A stretch of 64,000 nucleotides of DNA from Rhizobium sp. BK418 (GTDB lineage Bacteria; Pseudomonadota; Alphaproteobacteria; Rhizobiales; Rhizobiaceae), in the NCBI RefSeq assembly GCF_004341105.1, contig NZ_SLZK01000004.1, positions 248,001 through 312,000 on the forward strand, in the 5' to 3' direction. The first letter of the stretch is position 1, and each line of letters begins with the position of its first letter. The translations under genes were made by a program, and so were the position numbers. Under the pieces are notes generated by a model. The model was not told the origin of the DNA and searched no databases. It saw only the letters and a program-made list of their open reading frames with translations. Positions 32,998 to 42,050 of the stretch are shown piece after piece.

Positions 32998-33939
32998 TTA
33001 TCTGCATGCAGCTTCGTCCAAAAGGGCCGAAACCGCGATGCGATCCGGTGCGCCGAGCCGCCCGCCGAAGACAGAGCATTTCAGCGCCGCGGCGGCCGAG
33101 GCCATCCGGATCGCAGCATCGGTCGCCAAGCCCTCCGAGATCGCCAGTGCATAGGCACCGTGGAAAATATCTCCAGCCGCGAGTGTGTCGATCGTCTTTA
33201 TCCGAAAAGCCGGCATATGGGCGACGGTGCCCATCTCTTCATCCCACCAGTAGCTGCCACGCTCTCCGGCCGTGACGACGACCAGTGCTTGCCGATATTG
33301 CCGCTTCAGAAACGAGACCATGCCGGCCGGATCACTGATCTGCGAAAGGCTATGAGCTGCCGGTTCTGAAAAGATGATGTGGTCGGCCTCTTTGGCCAGC
33401 ATGTCGATAATGTGAGGCGGTGCGACATCGCCGTCTAGGATCGCGGGCTTGCCCGCTGTCCTTGCGGTCCGCAGCACTTTAAGGGCGAGAGCCGGCCAAC
33501 GCACATCCACCATGACGGAATCGAATGCGGTGAGATCGTCGGCCGTTACTTCCCTGACGTTCTCGTGCAGGCGTGGGTCATAGAACGGAACAATCAACCG
33601 TTCGCCATCATCGTCGATGAGGATCGTCGAAACGGCGGAGCGGGCACCGGCCACCCGGGCGCTGCCACTGACATCGATACCAGCTCGCTGCAACTCGGTC
33701 AGGATCTGCTCTCCGGCCTGGTCGTCGCCGACGGCACCCCATAGGCTTGCCATGCCGCCGAGGCGGATAATGGCAAAGGCCGCGCTTGATGCCATGCCCT
33801 CGGCCACCTGCAACATGTCGTAGGGCAGAACCTTCCCCGGTACCTGCGGAATTGCCTTGACGCGAAACAGCGTATCGAGCACGGCCGCACCGACGCACAG
33901 GACGTGGCGCGGCCTGCAATCCGCAGTGGGTGAGGTCAT
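32998..33939 (-). CDS. PfkB-family carbohydrate kinase
   Basis: The 313-residue kinase belongs to the ribokinase/PfkB family. The N-terminal glycine motif is seen as GGMASLWGAVGDDQAGEQIL (about residues 56-75) and the ATP/catalytic signature as DTLAAGDIFHGAYALAI (about 246-262), with the catalytic aspartate in AGD. It may phosphorylate a 2-keto-3-deoxy sugar acid (KdgK-like) or a free sugar. It is the last gene of the seven-gene transporter unit and begins 2 bases after the ATPase stop. ATG 33939 is preferred over a TTG two codons earlier. Confidence 0.82.
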   Translation of the reverse strand: MTSPTADCRPRHVLCVGAAVLDTLFRVKAIPQVPGKVLPYDMLQVAEGMASSAAFAIIRLGGMASLWGAVGDDQAGEQILTELQRAGIDVSGSARVAGARSAVSTILIDDDGERLIVPFYDPRLHENVREVTADDLTAFDSVMVDVRWPALALKVLRTARTAGKPAILDGDVAPPHIIDMLAKEADHIIFSEPAAHSLSQISDPAGMVSFLKRQYRQALVVVTAGERGSYWWDEEMGTVAHMPAFRIKTIDTLAAGDIFHGAYALAISEGLATDAAIRMASAAAALKCSVFGGRLGAPDRIAVSALLDEAACR

Positions 33940-33941
33940 AT

Positions 33942-34997
33942 TCAAATGCGCTGGCCAGTCGATTTATCGAAGAGGTGGGCGCTTTCCGGATCGATGGAAA
34001 TCGAGACCGTATCGCCATAGGCAATGGCCAGTCGCTCTCGAAAGAGGCAGGAAATCTGCTCGCCGCTGCAGTCGAGCTTGGCGAAGATCTCCGATCCGGT
34101 TCCCTCGACGATCTCGGCGCGGCCGGCAATTCCGCCCTGGTTCGCGCGGATATGTTCGGGGCGAATGCCGTATACGAGTGGCCCGGCAGTCGGTGCGCTC
34201 TTGATATTATTGGGCAGCGGCAAGATCAGACCCTTTTCCGTGCGGAAAACACCCTCCTCGATCCTGCCGTCGATGAAATTCATCGATGGCGAGCCGATGA
34301 AGCCGGCAACGAAGAGATTGGCGGGCCGGTCATAGAGATCCAGCGGAGCCCCGACCTGCTCGATCACACCATCATGCAAGACCACGATCTTGTCGGCCAT
34401 CGTCATCGCTTCAATCTGGTCATGGGTGACATAGATCGTCGTGGTCTTGATGCGCTGGTGCAGCGATTTGATCTCGGCGCGCATCTGTACGCGCAGCTTG
34501 GCATCGAGATTGGAAAGCGGTTCGTCGAACAGGAAGACCTGCGGATCGCGCACCAATGCACGGCCCATGGCAACGCGCTGACGCTGCCCGCCCGAAAGCT
34601 GCTTCGGATAGCGATCGAGCAGTTTTTCGAGGCCAAGAATGTTTGCGGCCTTATTGACCCGTTCGGAGATTTCCGATGTATCGGCCTTCTTCAATTTCAG
34701 GGCAAAGCCCATATTGTCGGCGACGCTCATATGCGGATAGAGCGCGTAGTTCTGGAAGACCATCGCAATATCCCGGTCGCGGGCTCGCAGATTGCTGACA
34801 TCGCGGGTGCCGATCCGGATTTCGCCATCGCTCATTTCCTCAAGTCCTGCGATCATGCGCAGAAGAGTAGACTTGCCGCAGCCGGACGGACCGACGAGGA
34901 CGACAAATTCTCCGTCGGCGATATCGACGCTGATATCCCTGATCACGTTAACGGCACCGAAGCGCTTCTGGACGTTTCGAATGTTCACATTAGCCAT
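33942..34997 (-). CDS. Carbohydrate ABC transporter ATP-binding protein (UgpC/MsmX type)
   Basis: The 351-residue ATPase has Walker A GPSGCGKST (about residue 36), signature LSGGQRQRVAMGRALV and Walker B LFDEPLSNLDAKLR, followed by the TOBE-type regulatory domain of sugar importers. It powers the two permeases encoded upstream on the same strand. AAAGGA precedes the start. The stop codon is just before the kinase start. Confidence 0.9.
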   Translation of the reverse strand: MANVNIRNVQKRFGAVNVIRDISVDIADGEFVVLVGPSGCGKSTLLRMIAGLEEMSDGEIRIGTRDVSNLRARDRDIAMVFQNYALYPHMSVADNMGFALKLKKADTSEISERVNKAANILGLEKLLDRYPKQLSGGQRQRVAMGRALVRDPQVFLFDEPLSNLDAKLRVQMRAEIKSLHQRIKTTTIYVTHDQIEAMTMADKIVVLHDGVIEQVGAPLDLYDRPANLFVAGFIGSPSMNFIDGRIEEGVFRTEKGLILPLPNNIKSAPTAGPLVYGIRPEHIRANQGGIAGRAEIVEGTGSEIFAKLDCSGEQISCLFRERLAIAYGDTVSISIDPESAHLFDKSTGQRI

Positions 34998-35023
34998 TTT
35001 TGATTGTCCTTTCAGTGCTCGGC

Positions 35024-35845
35024 TTAGCCGCCCTTGACGGCGCCAGCGGTCAAGCCAGCGACGATCTGCTTTTGCGCAAATATCGTCAGCACGAGTACGG
35101 GTAGCGTGACGATAAGTGCAGCCGCAGCAAGCGGCCCCCAGCTGACCTGTTCAAACGAAAGCATGTTGTAGACGGCGACCGGCAGGGTTCTGGTTTCACG
35201 GCTCGCCAGCACGATGCCGAATACGAAATTATTCCAGGAGAAGATGACCGACAGGATGAAGGCAACCACGATGCCCGGTTTTGCGATCGGCAGCGCCACC
35301 AGGCGAAACACCTGCCAGGACGTCGCCCCATCGATACTGGCTGCTTCCTCAAGCTCCATTGGCGTCGTTTCGAAATAGCCGATCATGATCCAGACGACGA
35401 TCGGTACGGTCACCACCAGGTGGATGATGATCTGCGGCCAGAGCGTGCCGAGAAGATCGAGCCATTGGAACAGCAGGAAAAGCGGAATGAGGAACGATAG
35501 GCCGGGTGTCATGCGGGCGATCATGATGACCATGGCGGAACGCTCAGCCTTCAACCGCGCAATGCCGTAACCGGCAGGCACGCCGATCAGCAGCGCGAGC
35601 AGGGTAGCGCCGCCGGTCACGAGGATCGAATTCCAGAAATAGAGGAAAAAATTGTTTTCCTCGAAGACCTTCATGTAGTTCGACCAAGCGAAACGCTCGG
35701 GAATGAAGATCGGCGGGTAGGCACCGTTATCGATTTCGTATTTCAGCGAGAGCGAGATCATCCAGAGGAAAAACAGGATGACCGGGGAGACCATGACGAG
35801 GGCGACAAACAGCAGGCCGATACGGTCGATTGTCTTGCGTTTCAT
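35024..35845 (-). CDS. Carbohydrate ABC transporter permease (MalG type)
   Basis: This 273-residue inner-membrane permease has six predicted helices. The EAA coupling loop is EEAASIDGATSWQVFRLVAL (about residues 180-199). It begins with MKRKTIDRIG and overlaps the stop of the partner permease gene (TGATG), so the two are made together. With the MalF-type partner, it forms the channel for the sugar bound by the Tat-signal binding protein. Confidence 0.9.
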   Translation of the reverse strand: MKRKTIDRIGLLFVALVMVSPVILFFLWMISLSLKYEIDNGAYPPIFIPERFAWSNYMKVFEENNFFLYFWNSILVTGGATLLALLIGVPAGYGIARLKAERSAMVIMIARMTPGLSFLIPLFLLFQWLDLLGTLWPQIIIHLVVTVPIVVWIMIGYFETTPMELEEAASIDGATSWQVFRLVALPIAKPGIVVAFILSVIFSWNNFVFGIVLASRETRTLPVAVYNMLSFEQVSWGPLAAAALIVTLPVLVLTIFAQKQIVAGLTAGAVKGG

Positions 35846-36783
35846 CAGCGTGTCTCCGTGTCCGACCAGTTGGCGCGTTGGCGTACCATCATCAGCACGA
35901 AGGAAAGCGCGACGATGATGACGAAGAAGACGACCGCCATCGCCGATCCATAGCCGATGTCATAGTAGGAAAAGGCTGTGTTATAGAGGTAGATGTTGAT
36001 CGTTTCGGAGGCCGTTCCCGGGCCACCCTGTGTCATCGCATAGATGATGTCGAAGCTTTTGACCGCATCGATGCTTCTGATGATGACGCCGATCATCAGG
36101 AAGGGCGCGATCATCGGCAGGGTCAGGTAGCGGAACTTCTGCCAGGCATTTGCGCCGTCGATCTCCGCACTTTCATAGGGTTCGCGCGGAACGGCCGCCA
36201 AGCCGCCCAGAACGATCAGCATGATCAGCGGCGTCCACTGCCAGGTCTCGACCAGCACCAGCGAGGGAATGACGCTGTTCTGGTTGTAGATCCATTCCTG
36301 CGGCCCGATGCCGATCAAAGAGAGCAGGTAGTTGAGCACGCCGAGCTGCGGGTGGAACATCATGGTCCAGACGAGCGCGATGGCGACGGGTGTCGCCATC
36401 ATCGGCATAACGAAAATGCCGCGCAGCAGCCCACGAAAGGGAAACTGCGCGTCGAAGATCAAGGCGGCGAGGGTGCCCAGAAACAGCGGAGCGACGACGG
36501 CAAGAAACGTGTAGAGCGCCGTGTGCCACAGTGACTCCCAGAAGCGCATGTCCACCAGCAGCCGGGCGTAATTGTCCAGTCCGGCAAAAACCACCGGCTG
36601 GCCCAGCGTCCAGCTGTTGACGCTCATCCAGAGCGTAAACACCCAGGGAAAAACGATGACCGCGGCGATGACGACCAGCGCCGGGACAACGAAGGGCCAG
36701 TAGTTCGGAGCAAGCCTGCCAGGCTTGCCCCTCCCATTTGCGATGCTTTTCGATCGCGGGGTGTCCATGCTCACGGATGCCAT
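35845..36783 (-). CDS. Carbohydrate ABC transporter permease (MalF type)
   Basis: This 312-residue permease has six helices beginning at about residue 28 (YWPFVVPALVVIAAVIVF). Its coupling loop is ESAEIDGANAWQKFRYLTL (about residues 210-228). The start ATG at 36783 overlaps the TAA of the binding-protein gene by one base (TAATG); MDTPRSK five codons later is possible. The frame is open much further upstream, but that part is the shadow of the binding-protein gene. Confidence 0.9.
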   Translation of the reverse strand: MASVSMDTPRSKSIANGRGKPGRLAPNYWPFVVPALVVIAAVIVFPWVFTLWMSVNSWTLGQPVVFAGLDNYARLLVDMRFWESLWHTALYTFLAVVAPLFLGTLAALIFDAQFPFRGLLRGIFVMPMMATPVAIALVWTMMFHPQLGVLNYLLSLIGIGPQEWIYNQNSVIPSLVLVETWQWTPLIMLIVLGGLAAVPREPYESAEIDGANAWQKFRYLTLPMIAPFLMIGVIIRSIDAVKSFDIIYAMTQGGPGTASETINIYLYNTAFSYYDIGYGSAMAVVFFVIIVALSFVLMMVRQRANWSDTETR

Positions 36784-38114
36784 TATCCCTCGCTTCGGGC
36801 CAGGACCGGTTCGAACTGCGCCGTGGCGTTCTTCAGTTCCGCTGCCGGATCGGCGCCGCCGATCATGTTGGTCAGGCCGACACCATAGATGTCGCGGAAC
36901 TCGGTGACCGGAATGATGACCGGCAGGGCGAGCTGCGAAACCTTGGCCGAGCCGGCAACGGCATCGACCCAGGTGCTCGGCATGGTGACGCCTTCGCGAA
37001 CCTTTGCATCTTCGAGGACCGAATTGCGGAAGGGAACGCCGGCGCCGGCCTGCAGGAGGCGCGCACCCATGTCGTGAGAAATGACCCACTGGCAGAAGAG
37101 ATAGGCTGCTTCCTTGTTCTTGCTGGCAGCGGTCACGCCAATGCCGTCGCCGGTCGTCGCGGCAGCCTGCGCCTTCGGTCCCTTCGGCATGATGCCGTAG
37201 CCGACCTTGCCAACGACACGGGACTTTTCGGGATTTTCGATCGGCGGAGCAAAGCCGACGCCGTCGAGCCACATGCCGACCTTGCCCTGCAGGAAGGCCG
37301 ACTGTGCTTCCGCCCAGTTGAAGCCGGAAACGCCGACGGGGGCGGCCTTCGTCATCAGGCGCTGATACATTGTGGCGGCCTGGATGGCTTCGTCCGATGT
37401 CGTGCGCAGCTTTCCGTCAGGGCCAAGCGGCGTCGAGCCATAACCGAGCAGCAAGGTCGTCCAGACGGGCACGTTTGCATTCTTCAGGCCACGAGCGACG
37501 AAGCCGTAGGTATTGGAGGACTTATCAGTCAGTGCTTCAGCTGCACTGGCCATCTCGTCGAAGGTTGAGGGGTAGGAGAGACCCTTCTTCTCGAACAGTT
37601 CCTTGTTCCAGTAGACAATCCAGTAGTCCACCGAGAAGGGAAGCGAGCGCAGTACCCCTTGCGAATCCTTGGCGAACTGCAAGCCGGCTTCCGCAAAGTC
37701 GCTCTCGACCAACGACGGGTCGGTCAGCGACGGATCCTTGACGAAACCGCTGATATCGGCAAGCCAGCCGCCCTTCTCGAACTGGCGCTTCTGGACGTGG
37801 TAGCTGAGGTGGACGACGTCGAAGCTCGGCTTGCCGGAGCTAAGCTCGATCGTCGTCTTCTGGCGCTGCTGCTGCTCGGGTGTCGCTTCTGCGTTGACCT
37901 TGATGCCGGTGAGCGCTTCGAATTCGCTCAGATATTTGAGGATCGTTTCGCTGCGCGGGCTCTTGACGAGGTTTACCTCGAGCGTCGTTCCGGCAAAACG
38001 CTTCCAATCGACTGCCGCCGAAGCAGGCTTGATGCCGAGTAGCCCGGCAGCGCCGATCGCGGCTGAACCCGCCAGAAAGTTTCGGCGCGTGGGGCGAATG
38101 AATGATGATGTCAT
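36783..38114 (-). CDS. Carbohydrate ABC transporter substrate-binding protein with a Tat-type signal
   Basis: The 443-residue family 1 solute-binding protein starts with MTSSFIRPTRRNFLAGSAA. The twin arginines before FLAG point to export by the Tat system, with cleavage near PASA. Family segments such as KPSFDVVHLSYHVQKRQFEKG and GKVGMWLDGVGF are visible. It would bind a mono- or oligosaccharide or a sugar acid in the periplasm. CAGGAGGAG precedes the start, which rules out the longer in-frame form from 38162. Tat export is often used by such proteins in alphaproteobacteria. Confidence 0.9.
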   Translation of the reverse strand: MTSSFIRPTRRNFLAGSAAIGAAGLLGIKPASAAVDWKRFAGTTLEVNLVKSPRSETILKYLSEFEALTGIKVNAEATPEQQQRQKTTIELSSGKPSFDVVHLSYHVQKRQFEKGGWLADISGFVKDPSLTDPSLVESDFAEAGLQFAKDSQGVLRSLPFSVDYWIVYWNKELFEKKGLSYPSTFDEMASAAEALTDKSSNTYGFVARGLKNANVPVWTTLLLGYGSTPLGPDGKLRTTSDEAIQAATMYQRLMTKAAPVGVSGFNWAEAQSAFLQGKVGMWLDGVGFAPPIENPEKSRVVGKVGYGIMPKGPKAQAAATTGDGIGVTAASKNKEAAYLFCQWVISHDMGARLLQAGAGVPFRNSVLEDAKVREGVTMPSTWVDAVAGSAKVSQLALPVIIPVTEFRDIYGVGLTNMIGGADPAAELKNATAQFEPVLARSEG

Positions 38115-38166
38115 GCTGTTCTCCTCCTGGTATGTGGCCTGCGATCTCCTCACCGCAGGCATCAGT

Positions 38167-38826
38167 TTAAATTCTCAGCGCGCGACTGCGCGCGTGGTTG
38201 ATGTGTGCGGCAAGGGCATCGACGGCCTCCTGCGTATTTCTCTGCTCGATCGCTTCCAGCACGCGAAGATGCTCGCCCATGACAGGACCGACGCGTCCGT
38301 CGATGCGGAAACGTTCCTGGCTGATTAGCCGCATCTTGATCGAGTTGACGCGATAGGCGTTGGAAATGATGGTATTGCCCAGCGCGTCGATAAAGGCGTC
38401 ATGCATGCCCCAGTCGACGGCCTGGGCGTGGACTTCCAGTTCATGCGAATGGTTGCCGCCCTCGATTGCCGCCACGATCTCGCGATGCTGTCTCAGGAGT
38501 GCCCCGATCGTCTCGTCGCTGGCCGTCTCCGTGAAGATCCCGACGGCTTCTTTTTCGAGAAAAAGCCGAAGTTGGAAAGCTTCGCGGATGAGATTGAGAT
38601 CGATATGGGCAATTTGCAGGCCGCGTTGCGGCACGGTCTTGATGAGGCCCTCGGCTTCAAGCCGCGGAATAAGCTCACGGATGGCGCCGAGCGTCAGGCC
38701 GGTCAATTCGACAAGCCTGCGCTGGGAGACGAATTGCCCGGGACGGACGTCACGCGCAAGCAGATGCCGGGTAAAGCTCTCATAGGCTTTCTCTCTCAGC
38801 GTCGGCTGCTCGTCGGCTCCATCCAT
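38167..38826 (-). CDS. GntR family (FCD) transcriptional regulator
   Basis: The 219-residue regulator has an N-terminal winged helix (about residues 8-75, with SQRRLVELTGLTLGAIREL) and an FCD ligand domain with the probable metal-site histidines in WGMHDAFIDAL, MGEHLRVL and HINHARSRA. It lies between the DapA-like gene and the transporter genes in the same direction, so it probably regulates this unit from inside it. GAGGAG nine bases before ATG 38826 decides the start. It is a different protein from the GntR encoded at 32283, so the island has two regulators. Confidence 0.88.
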   Translation of the reverse strand: MDGADEQPTLREKAYESFTRHLLARDVRPGQFVSQRRLVELTGLTLGAIRELIPRLEAEGLIKTVPQRGLQIAHIDLNLIREAFQLRLFLEKEAVGIFTETASDETIGALLRQHREIVAAIEGGNHSHELEVHAQAVDWGMHDAFIDALGNTIISNAYRVNSIKMRLISQERFRIDGRVGPVMGEHLRVLEAIEQRNTQEAVDALAAHINHARSRALRI

Positions 38827-38849
38827 CGGGTTCTCCTCGTACATAAGCG

Positions 38850-39731
38850 CTAAGCTGCCTTTGTGCGAAAAAGTGCGTCAAAGGCAAGAACAAGCTCGCG
38901 CTGGCCATCTGCGGGGATTGTCGTCAGAGGCGGGCGAACCGCAAGCCATGTATCATCGCCCGTCATCTTTGACACCATGACTTTCACGGCCGGCGTGACG
39001 GGATGCTTGAGAAGCTCGGCGACGAAGTCTTCCACTCGCGGATCGTCTTTGCCGTCGACGGCCATGGCGCGAACTTCGTGCGGTGCAAAATTGGCCATGC
39101 CGGAAATTGCGCCCTGGCCGCCCATACGGACACCCTTTGCAAGGTGCCGTTCATCACCGATCAGGATGATTAGATCGCTGTGCTGGCGCAGCAAGGCTTC
39201 CGTATAGGGCCAGTCGCCGGAGGAGTCCTTGACGCCGGTGACGATGGAGGGGAAGGTCTTTCGCAGGCGGCTGATCAGGTCGATGCTCAACGCGACCATC
39301 GTTACCGGGGGGATGTTGTAGACCAGCACGTCACGTGCGGCGTCGCCCACACGTGCAAACACATCGGCAAACCAGGCGAAGATACCGTCGTCGCTCACAT
39401 TTTTGAAATAGGAAGGCGGGGCGAGCAGGATATTGCGCGCTCCCTTTGACAGCGCTTGTGAGATCTGGTGAGCGGCATCTTCGGCAGCATCGACGAGCAC
39501 GCCGACGACGATCTGTCGGGGCTGGATGCCGGAGGCAATGAAAGTGTCAAGGATCCGCTCCCGCTCCCGGCTGCCGATGGAAGCGCCTTCGCCGGTCGTT
39601 CCGAATAGCGTGACGCTGGCGCAACCCGATTCGAGGCTGCGTTTTGCCTGGGCGAGCATGACCTCAGTGGCAATTTCACCGCTGCTCTTGAAAGGCGTCG
39701 CCAACGCGACCGATAAACCAAACCCCGTCAC
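38850..39731 (-). CDS. DapA-like (dihydrodipicolinate synthase family) lyase or dehydratase
   Basis: This TIM-barrel class I lyase of about 293 residues has the family motifs FGTTGEGASI (about residues 43-52), the tyrosine in YNIPPVTMV (about 137) and the Schiff-base lysine in TGVKDSSGDWP (about 165). In a catabolic setting with a sugar-acid dehydratase it is likely a 2-keto-3-deoxy-sugar-acid aldolase or dehydratase rather than a lysine-pathway enzyme. N-acetylneuraminate lyase is another member of the family, but no other sialic acid gene is nearby. GTG 39731 or TTG 39734 could start it; GGAG lies before both. Confidence 0.83.
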   Translation of the reverse strand: MTGFGLSVALATPFKSSGEIATEVMLAQAKRSLESGCASVTLFGTTGEGASIGSRERERILDTFIASGIQPRQIVVGVLVDAAEDAAHQISQALSKGARNILLAPPSYFKNVSDDGIFAWFADVFARVGDAARDVLVYNIPPVTMVALSIDLISRLRKTFPSIVTGVKDSSGDWPYTEALLRQHSDLIILIGDERHLAKGVRMGGQGAISGMANFAPHEVRAMAVDGKDDPRVEDFVAELLKHPVTPAVKVMVSKMTGDDTWLAVRPPLTTIPADGQRELVLAFDALFRTKAA

Positions 39732-39745
39732 CAATATGTCTCCCT

Positions 39746-39776
39746 CATGTCAGTGTCGAATGGCTAACATGTCAGT
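39746..39776 (-). promoter_or_regulatory. Direct repeat upstream of the DapA-like operon
   Basis: CATGTCAGT occurs at 39746-39754 and again at 39768-39776, exactly 22 bases apart, or two helical turns. It lies directly upstream of the first gene and is a candidate operator for one of the GntR regulators. Confidence 0.45.
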
Positions 39777-40023
39777 TGTTGGCTGTAAACCTGTTTCTGA
39801 TGAATGGTCACAGGTGATGCGGAGAAGCTGTGGATTAAAGGTGGCGCAAGGGCACAGGGCGCGGCGACCCGGTCAGCGATGCCGGAGGTTGTTCCAGGAG
39901 GTGCGCATCATTGTATGTAAGACGCGTCCCGCTCTCGGCGCAGTCCGATATCTCGCCGGCAGACGGGCGTAGTGAATGGCCCGATCGAGAAAGGAAGGAT
40001 CGCACACCGAATCTCCAGGGGGG

Positions 40024-40056
40024 CAGGGAGCGCAACTTGGAGAGTTGCGCTCCCTG
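40024..40056 (-). terminator. Strong stem-loop after the GH39 gene
   Basis: CAGGGAGCGCAACT and AGTTGCGCTCCCTG form a perfect 14-base stem with a five-base loop, starting 12 bases after the stop codon. No T-run follows on either strand, so it may protect the 3' end or need Rho. Confidence 0.55.
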
Positions 40057-40068
40057 TGGCCTGCCGTC

Positions 40069-41697
40069 TCACCAGTCCAGGCGCAGGAGAGACACGCCCT
40101 GACGCGGCAGGGAGAACTTGAGATCGATCTTGCCGTCCGTGACCGAAACTGAAGCCTTGTTGTCGATCTCAGCAAGCTTGCCGGAGGCTTCGAGCTTGGC
40201 GTAGTCGGCGTCTGCAATATCCTGCGGCTTGCCCATTTCCTTCCAGATACGGAAGGAGTTGGAATGCTGCTCGTCCATACGGAAGTGCTTGAGCGCAGCC
40301 GGGCGATTGCCCCAGCCATCGATCGAAAGATCGACCTCAGCGGCAGGGCCGGTCTCGTCGTCATCATGATAGTGCCAGACGAGAACCGAGACGCCTTTGT
40401 CGTCGCGGGTCGCCACGACATTCACGTCAGGCTTGTCGCGAACGCCGTGGCTCATGATGTCCTCGATATCGCGGCGATAGTCGCTTTCCGATTCCAGCCA
40501 TTCGCCGCCGAGCTTGCCGAGCATGCGAAAGCCGTTCAGCACCGCCTTGTCGACGCCATTGGTCGCCAGGTCGCGGAAGCCGTCGAAATAAGGCTGGTCG
40601 TCGAAGAGGAAGGCCCAGGTCACCGCGCCTTCGATCTCGATATTGGCGCGGCGTGACAGTTCGTAGGTGCGGATCATGCTTTCGACGACATAGACGCCGT
40701 AGAGTGGACCGTTGCGATAACCGTTCTGCGGATGGACGCGCGCGGAGCAGGCGGCGCATCCTTCGGGATCGGACTCGCCAATGACGACGGGTAGGTGCCG
40801 AAGTTCCGGGAATTCGTTGATGATGGCAAGATTGGTTTCGATGTCGCGTAGCTGCTTGTGCAGGCCCATGCGCACATGGCCGTCGAAGATGACCGGATTT
40901 CCCTTGGCGTGGAAAGCAATGAAATCCAGCGGAGGCTTGTTTTCGACGACGTGGCGCAGGAAGGCGCGCAGGAAGGTCTGGGCCTTCTCGTTGGCAAAGG
41001 CGCCGCACGTGTGCGGGCCGCCGACGCGGGCCTTCGGCAGGGCGCGTTTCACCGCTCGTGCGCTTGCATCATACATGGCGCAGAATTCCGGGATCGTACC
41101 GGTCCAGTAATGGCCGTCGGGTTCGTTCCAGACTTCCCATGGCCAGGAGGAGACGACGTCTTCGCCGTAGCGATCGGCCAGATGCCGTGCCCAGGCCTCG
41201 ATCAGGTCGCCCCATTTCTTCAAGTCTTTCGGCGGTGCGGTCCAGCCGGTAGTAATCGTCGCATATTTGTCGGCAGGCTCCCAATGATGCTTGTAGGGGC
41301 CGTCGAAATCGGAAAGCGCTTCCGGCGTGAAGCCGATCTGGATCAGCGGGATGTTGCCCGCTTCCACATAGGCATCGAAGATCCGATCGATGATCGTCCA
41401 GTCGTAAACAGGATTGCCGTCGGCATCCTCCGTATAGGCATTGGTCGAGCCCCATTTCAGGGCAGGCTTGCCGTCTCCGCTTGTCAATAGATTATGCGCG
41501 CGGATGCGTGGCGCGACGGGGCTGAGCTCGGTCAACTCCTTCAGGAGCTTCTTGCCATGTGGGGAGTAAGTATAGTTCGGCTCGTCATAACCGAACCAGT
41601 TCCACAGTGGCTTGTAGGGCCCGGTCGGCCTGCCGGCGTGAACGGTGATGGTCACGTCATAGGAACTCGTCATCGTCTTTTCCTCTTGAACGGTCAT
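40069..41697 (-). CDS. Glycoside hydrolase family 39-like enzyme (beta-xylosidase type)
   Basis: The 542-residue protein has the clan A glycosidase layout: a TIM barrel with the acid/base glutamate in WEVWNEPDGHYWTG (about residues 165-178) and the nucleophile glutamate in PVVIGESDPEG (about 307-317). A C-terminal beta-sandwich follows (about 430-542). No signal peptide is seen, so it acts in the cytoplasm on imported oligosaccharides. Family 39 includes beta-xylosidases and alpha-L-iduronidases; the substrate here is open. The start at 41697 has AGGAGG seven bases upstream; a second ATG at 41673 is weaker. It diverges from a complete peptide-type ABC importer, the likely supplier of its substrate. 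Confidence 0.83.
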   Translation of the reverse strand: MTVQEEKTMTSSYDVTITVHAGRPTGPYKPLWNWFGYDEPNYTYSPHGKKLLKELTELSPVAPRIRAHNLLTSGDGKPALKWGSTNAYTEDADGNPVYDWTIIDRIFDAYVEAGNIPLIQIGFTPEALSDFDGPYKHHWEPADKYATITTGWTAPPKDLKKWGDLIEAWARHLADRYGEDVVSSWPWEVWNEPDGHYWTGTIPEFCAMYDASARAVKRALPKARVGGPHTCGAFANEKAQTFLRAFLRHVVENKPPLDFIAFHAKGNPVIFDGHVRMGLHKQLRDIETNLAIINEFPELRHLPVVIGESDPEGCAACSARVHPQNGYRNGPLYGVYVVESMIRTYELSRRANIEIEGAVTWAFLFDDQPYFDGFRDLATNGVDKAVLNGFRMLGKLGGEWLESESDYRRDIEDIMSHGVRDKPDVNVVATRDDKGVSVLVWHYHDDDETGPAAEVDLSIDGWGNRPAALKHFRMDEQHSNSFRIWKEMGKPQDIADADYAKLEASGKLAEIDNKASVSVTDGKIDLKFSLPRQGVSLLRLDW

Positions 41698-41778
41698 GCC
41701 TCAGCCTCCTCCCGAAGGCCGACCGACCAATTTGTGATGAAGTGCGGCCGTCTTGGGAGGGCGCCGCGCTCGCCGCAA

Positions 41779-41806
41779 AAGCTAAGCGAAACAGCCATTT
41801 TGTCAA
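41779..41806 (-). promoter_or_regulatory. Promoter candidate of the GH39 gene
   Basis: On the minus strand TTGACA (41806-41801) and TAGCTT (41784-41779) are separated by 16 bases, about 80 bases before the start codon. The rest of the 353-base gap between 41698 and 42050 is AT-richer than its surroundings and must also hold the promoter of the divergent transporter operon, where I could not pick out hexamers. Confidence 0.45.
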
Positions 41807-42050
41807 TAATATAAAAACTCATGCTTAGACGGCGATTAAAAAATGCTGGAAATTCCGCGAGTTTTTGGCTTTCTGAAAATTTCCTGTTGCCGTTTTGCGA
41901 AAAATTGTCGATAAATGTTGAGGCGAAGCTTGCCGTCTGGAGGAGTCATATGGACTGTCAGGTCCCTATGAAGACGCTTTCGCCGGAACGCGATCGATAA
42001 CGGATTACGGGAAGCGCCCGCCTCTGCGGGCCAAGGAGGAGGAGCGTCCG

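Larger units (their letters stand above)
39735..40068. other. Intergenic region between the DapA-like and GH39 genes
   Basis: Apart from the repeat pair at 39746-39776 and the stem-loop at 40024-40056, I see no gene in these 334 bases. Open frames here lack family features. Confidence 0.45.
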
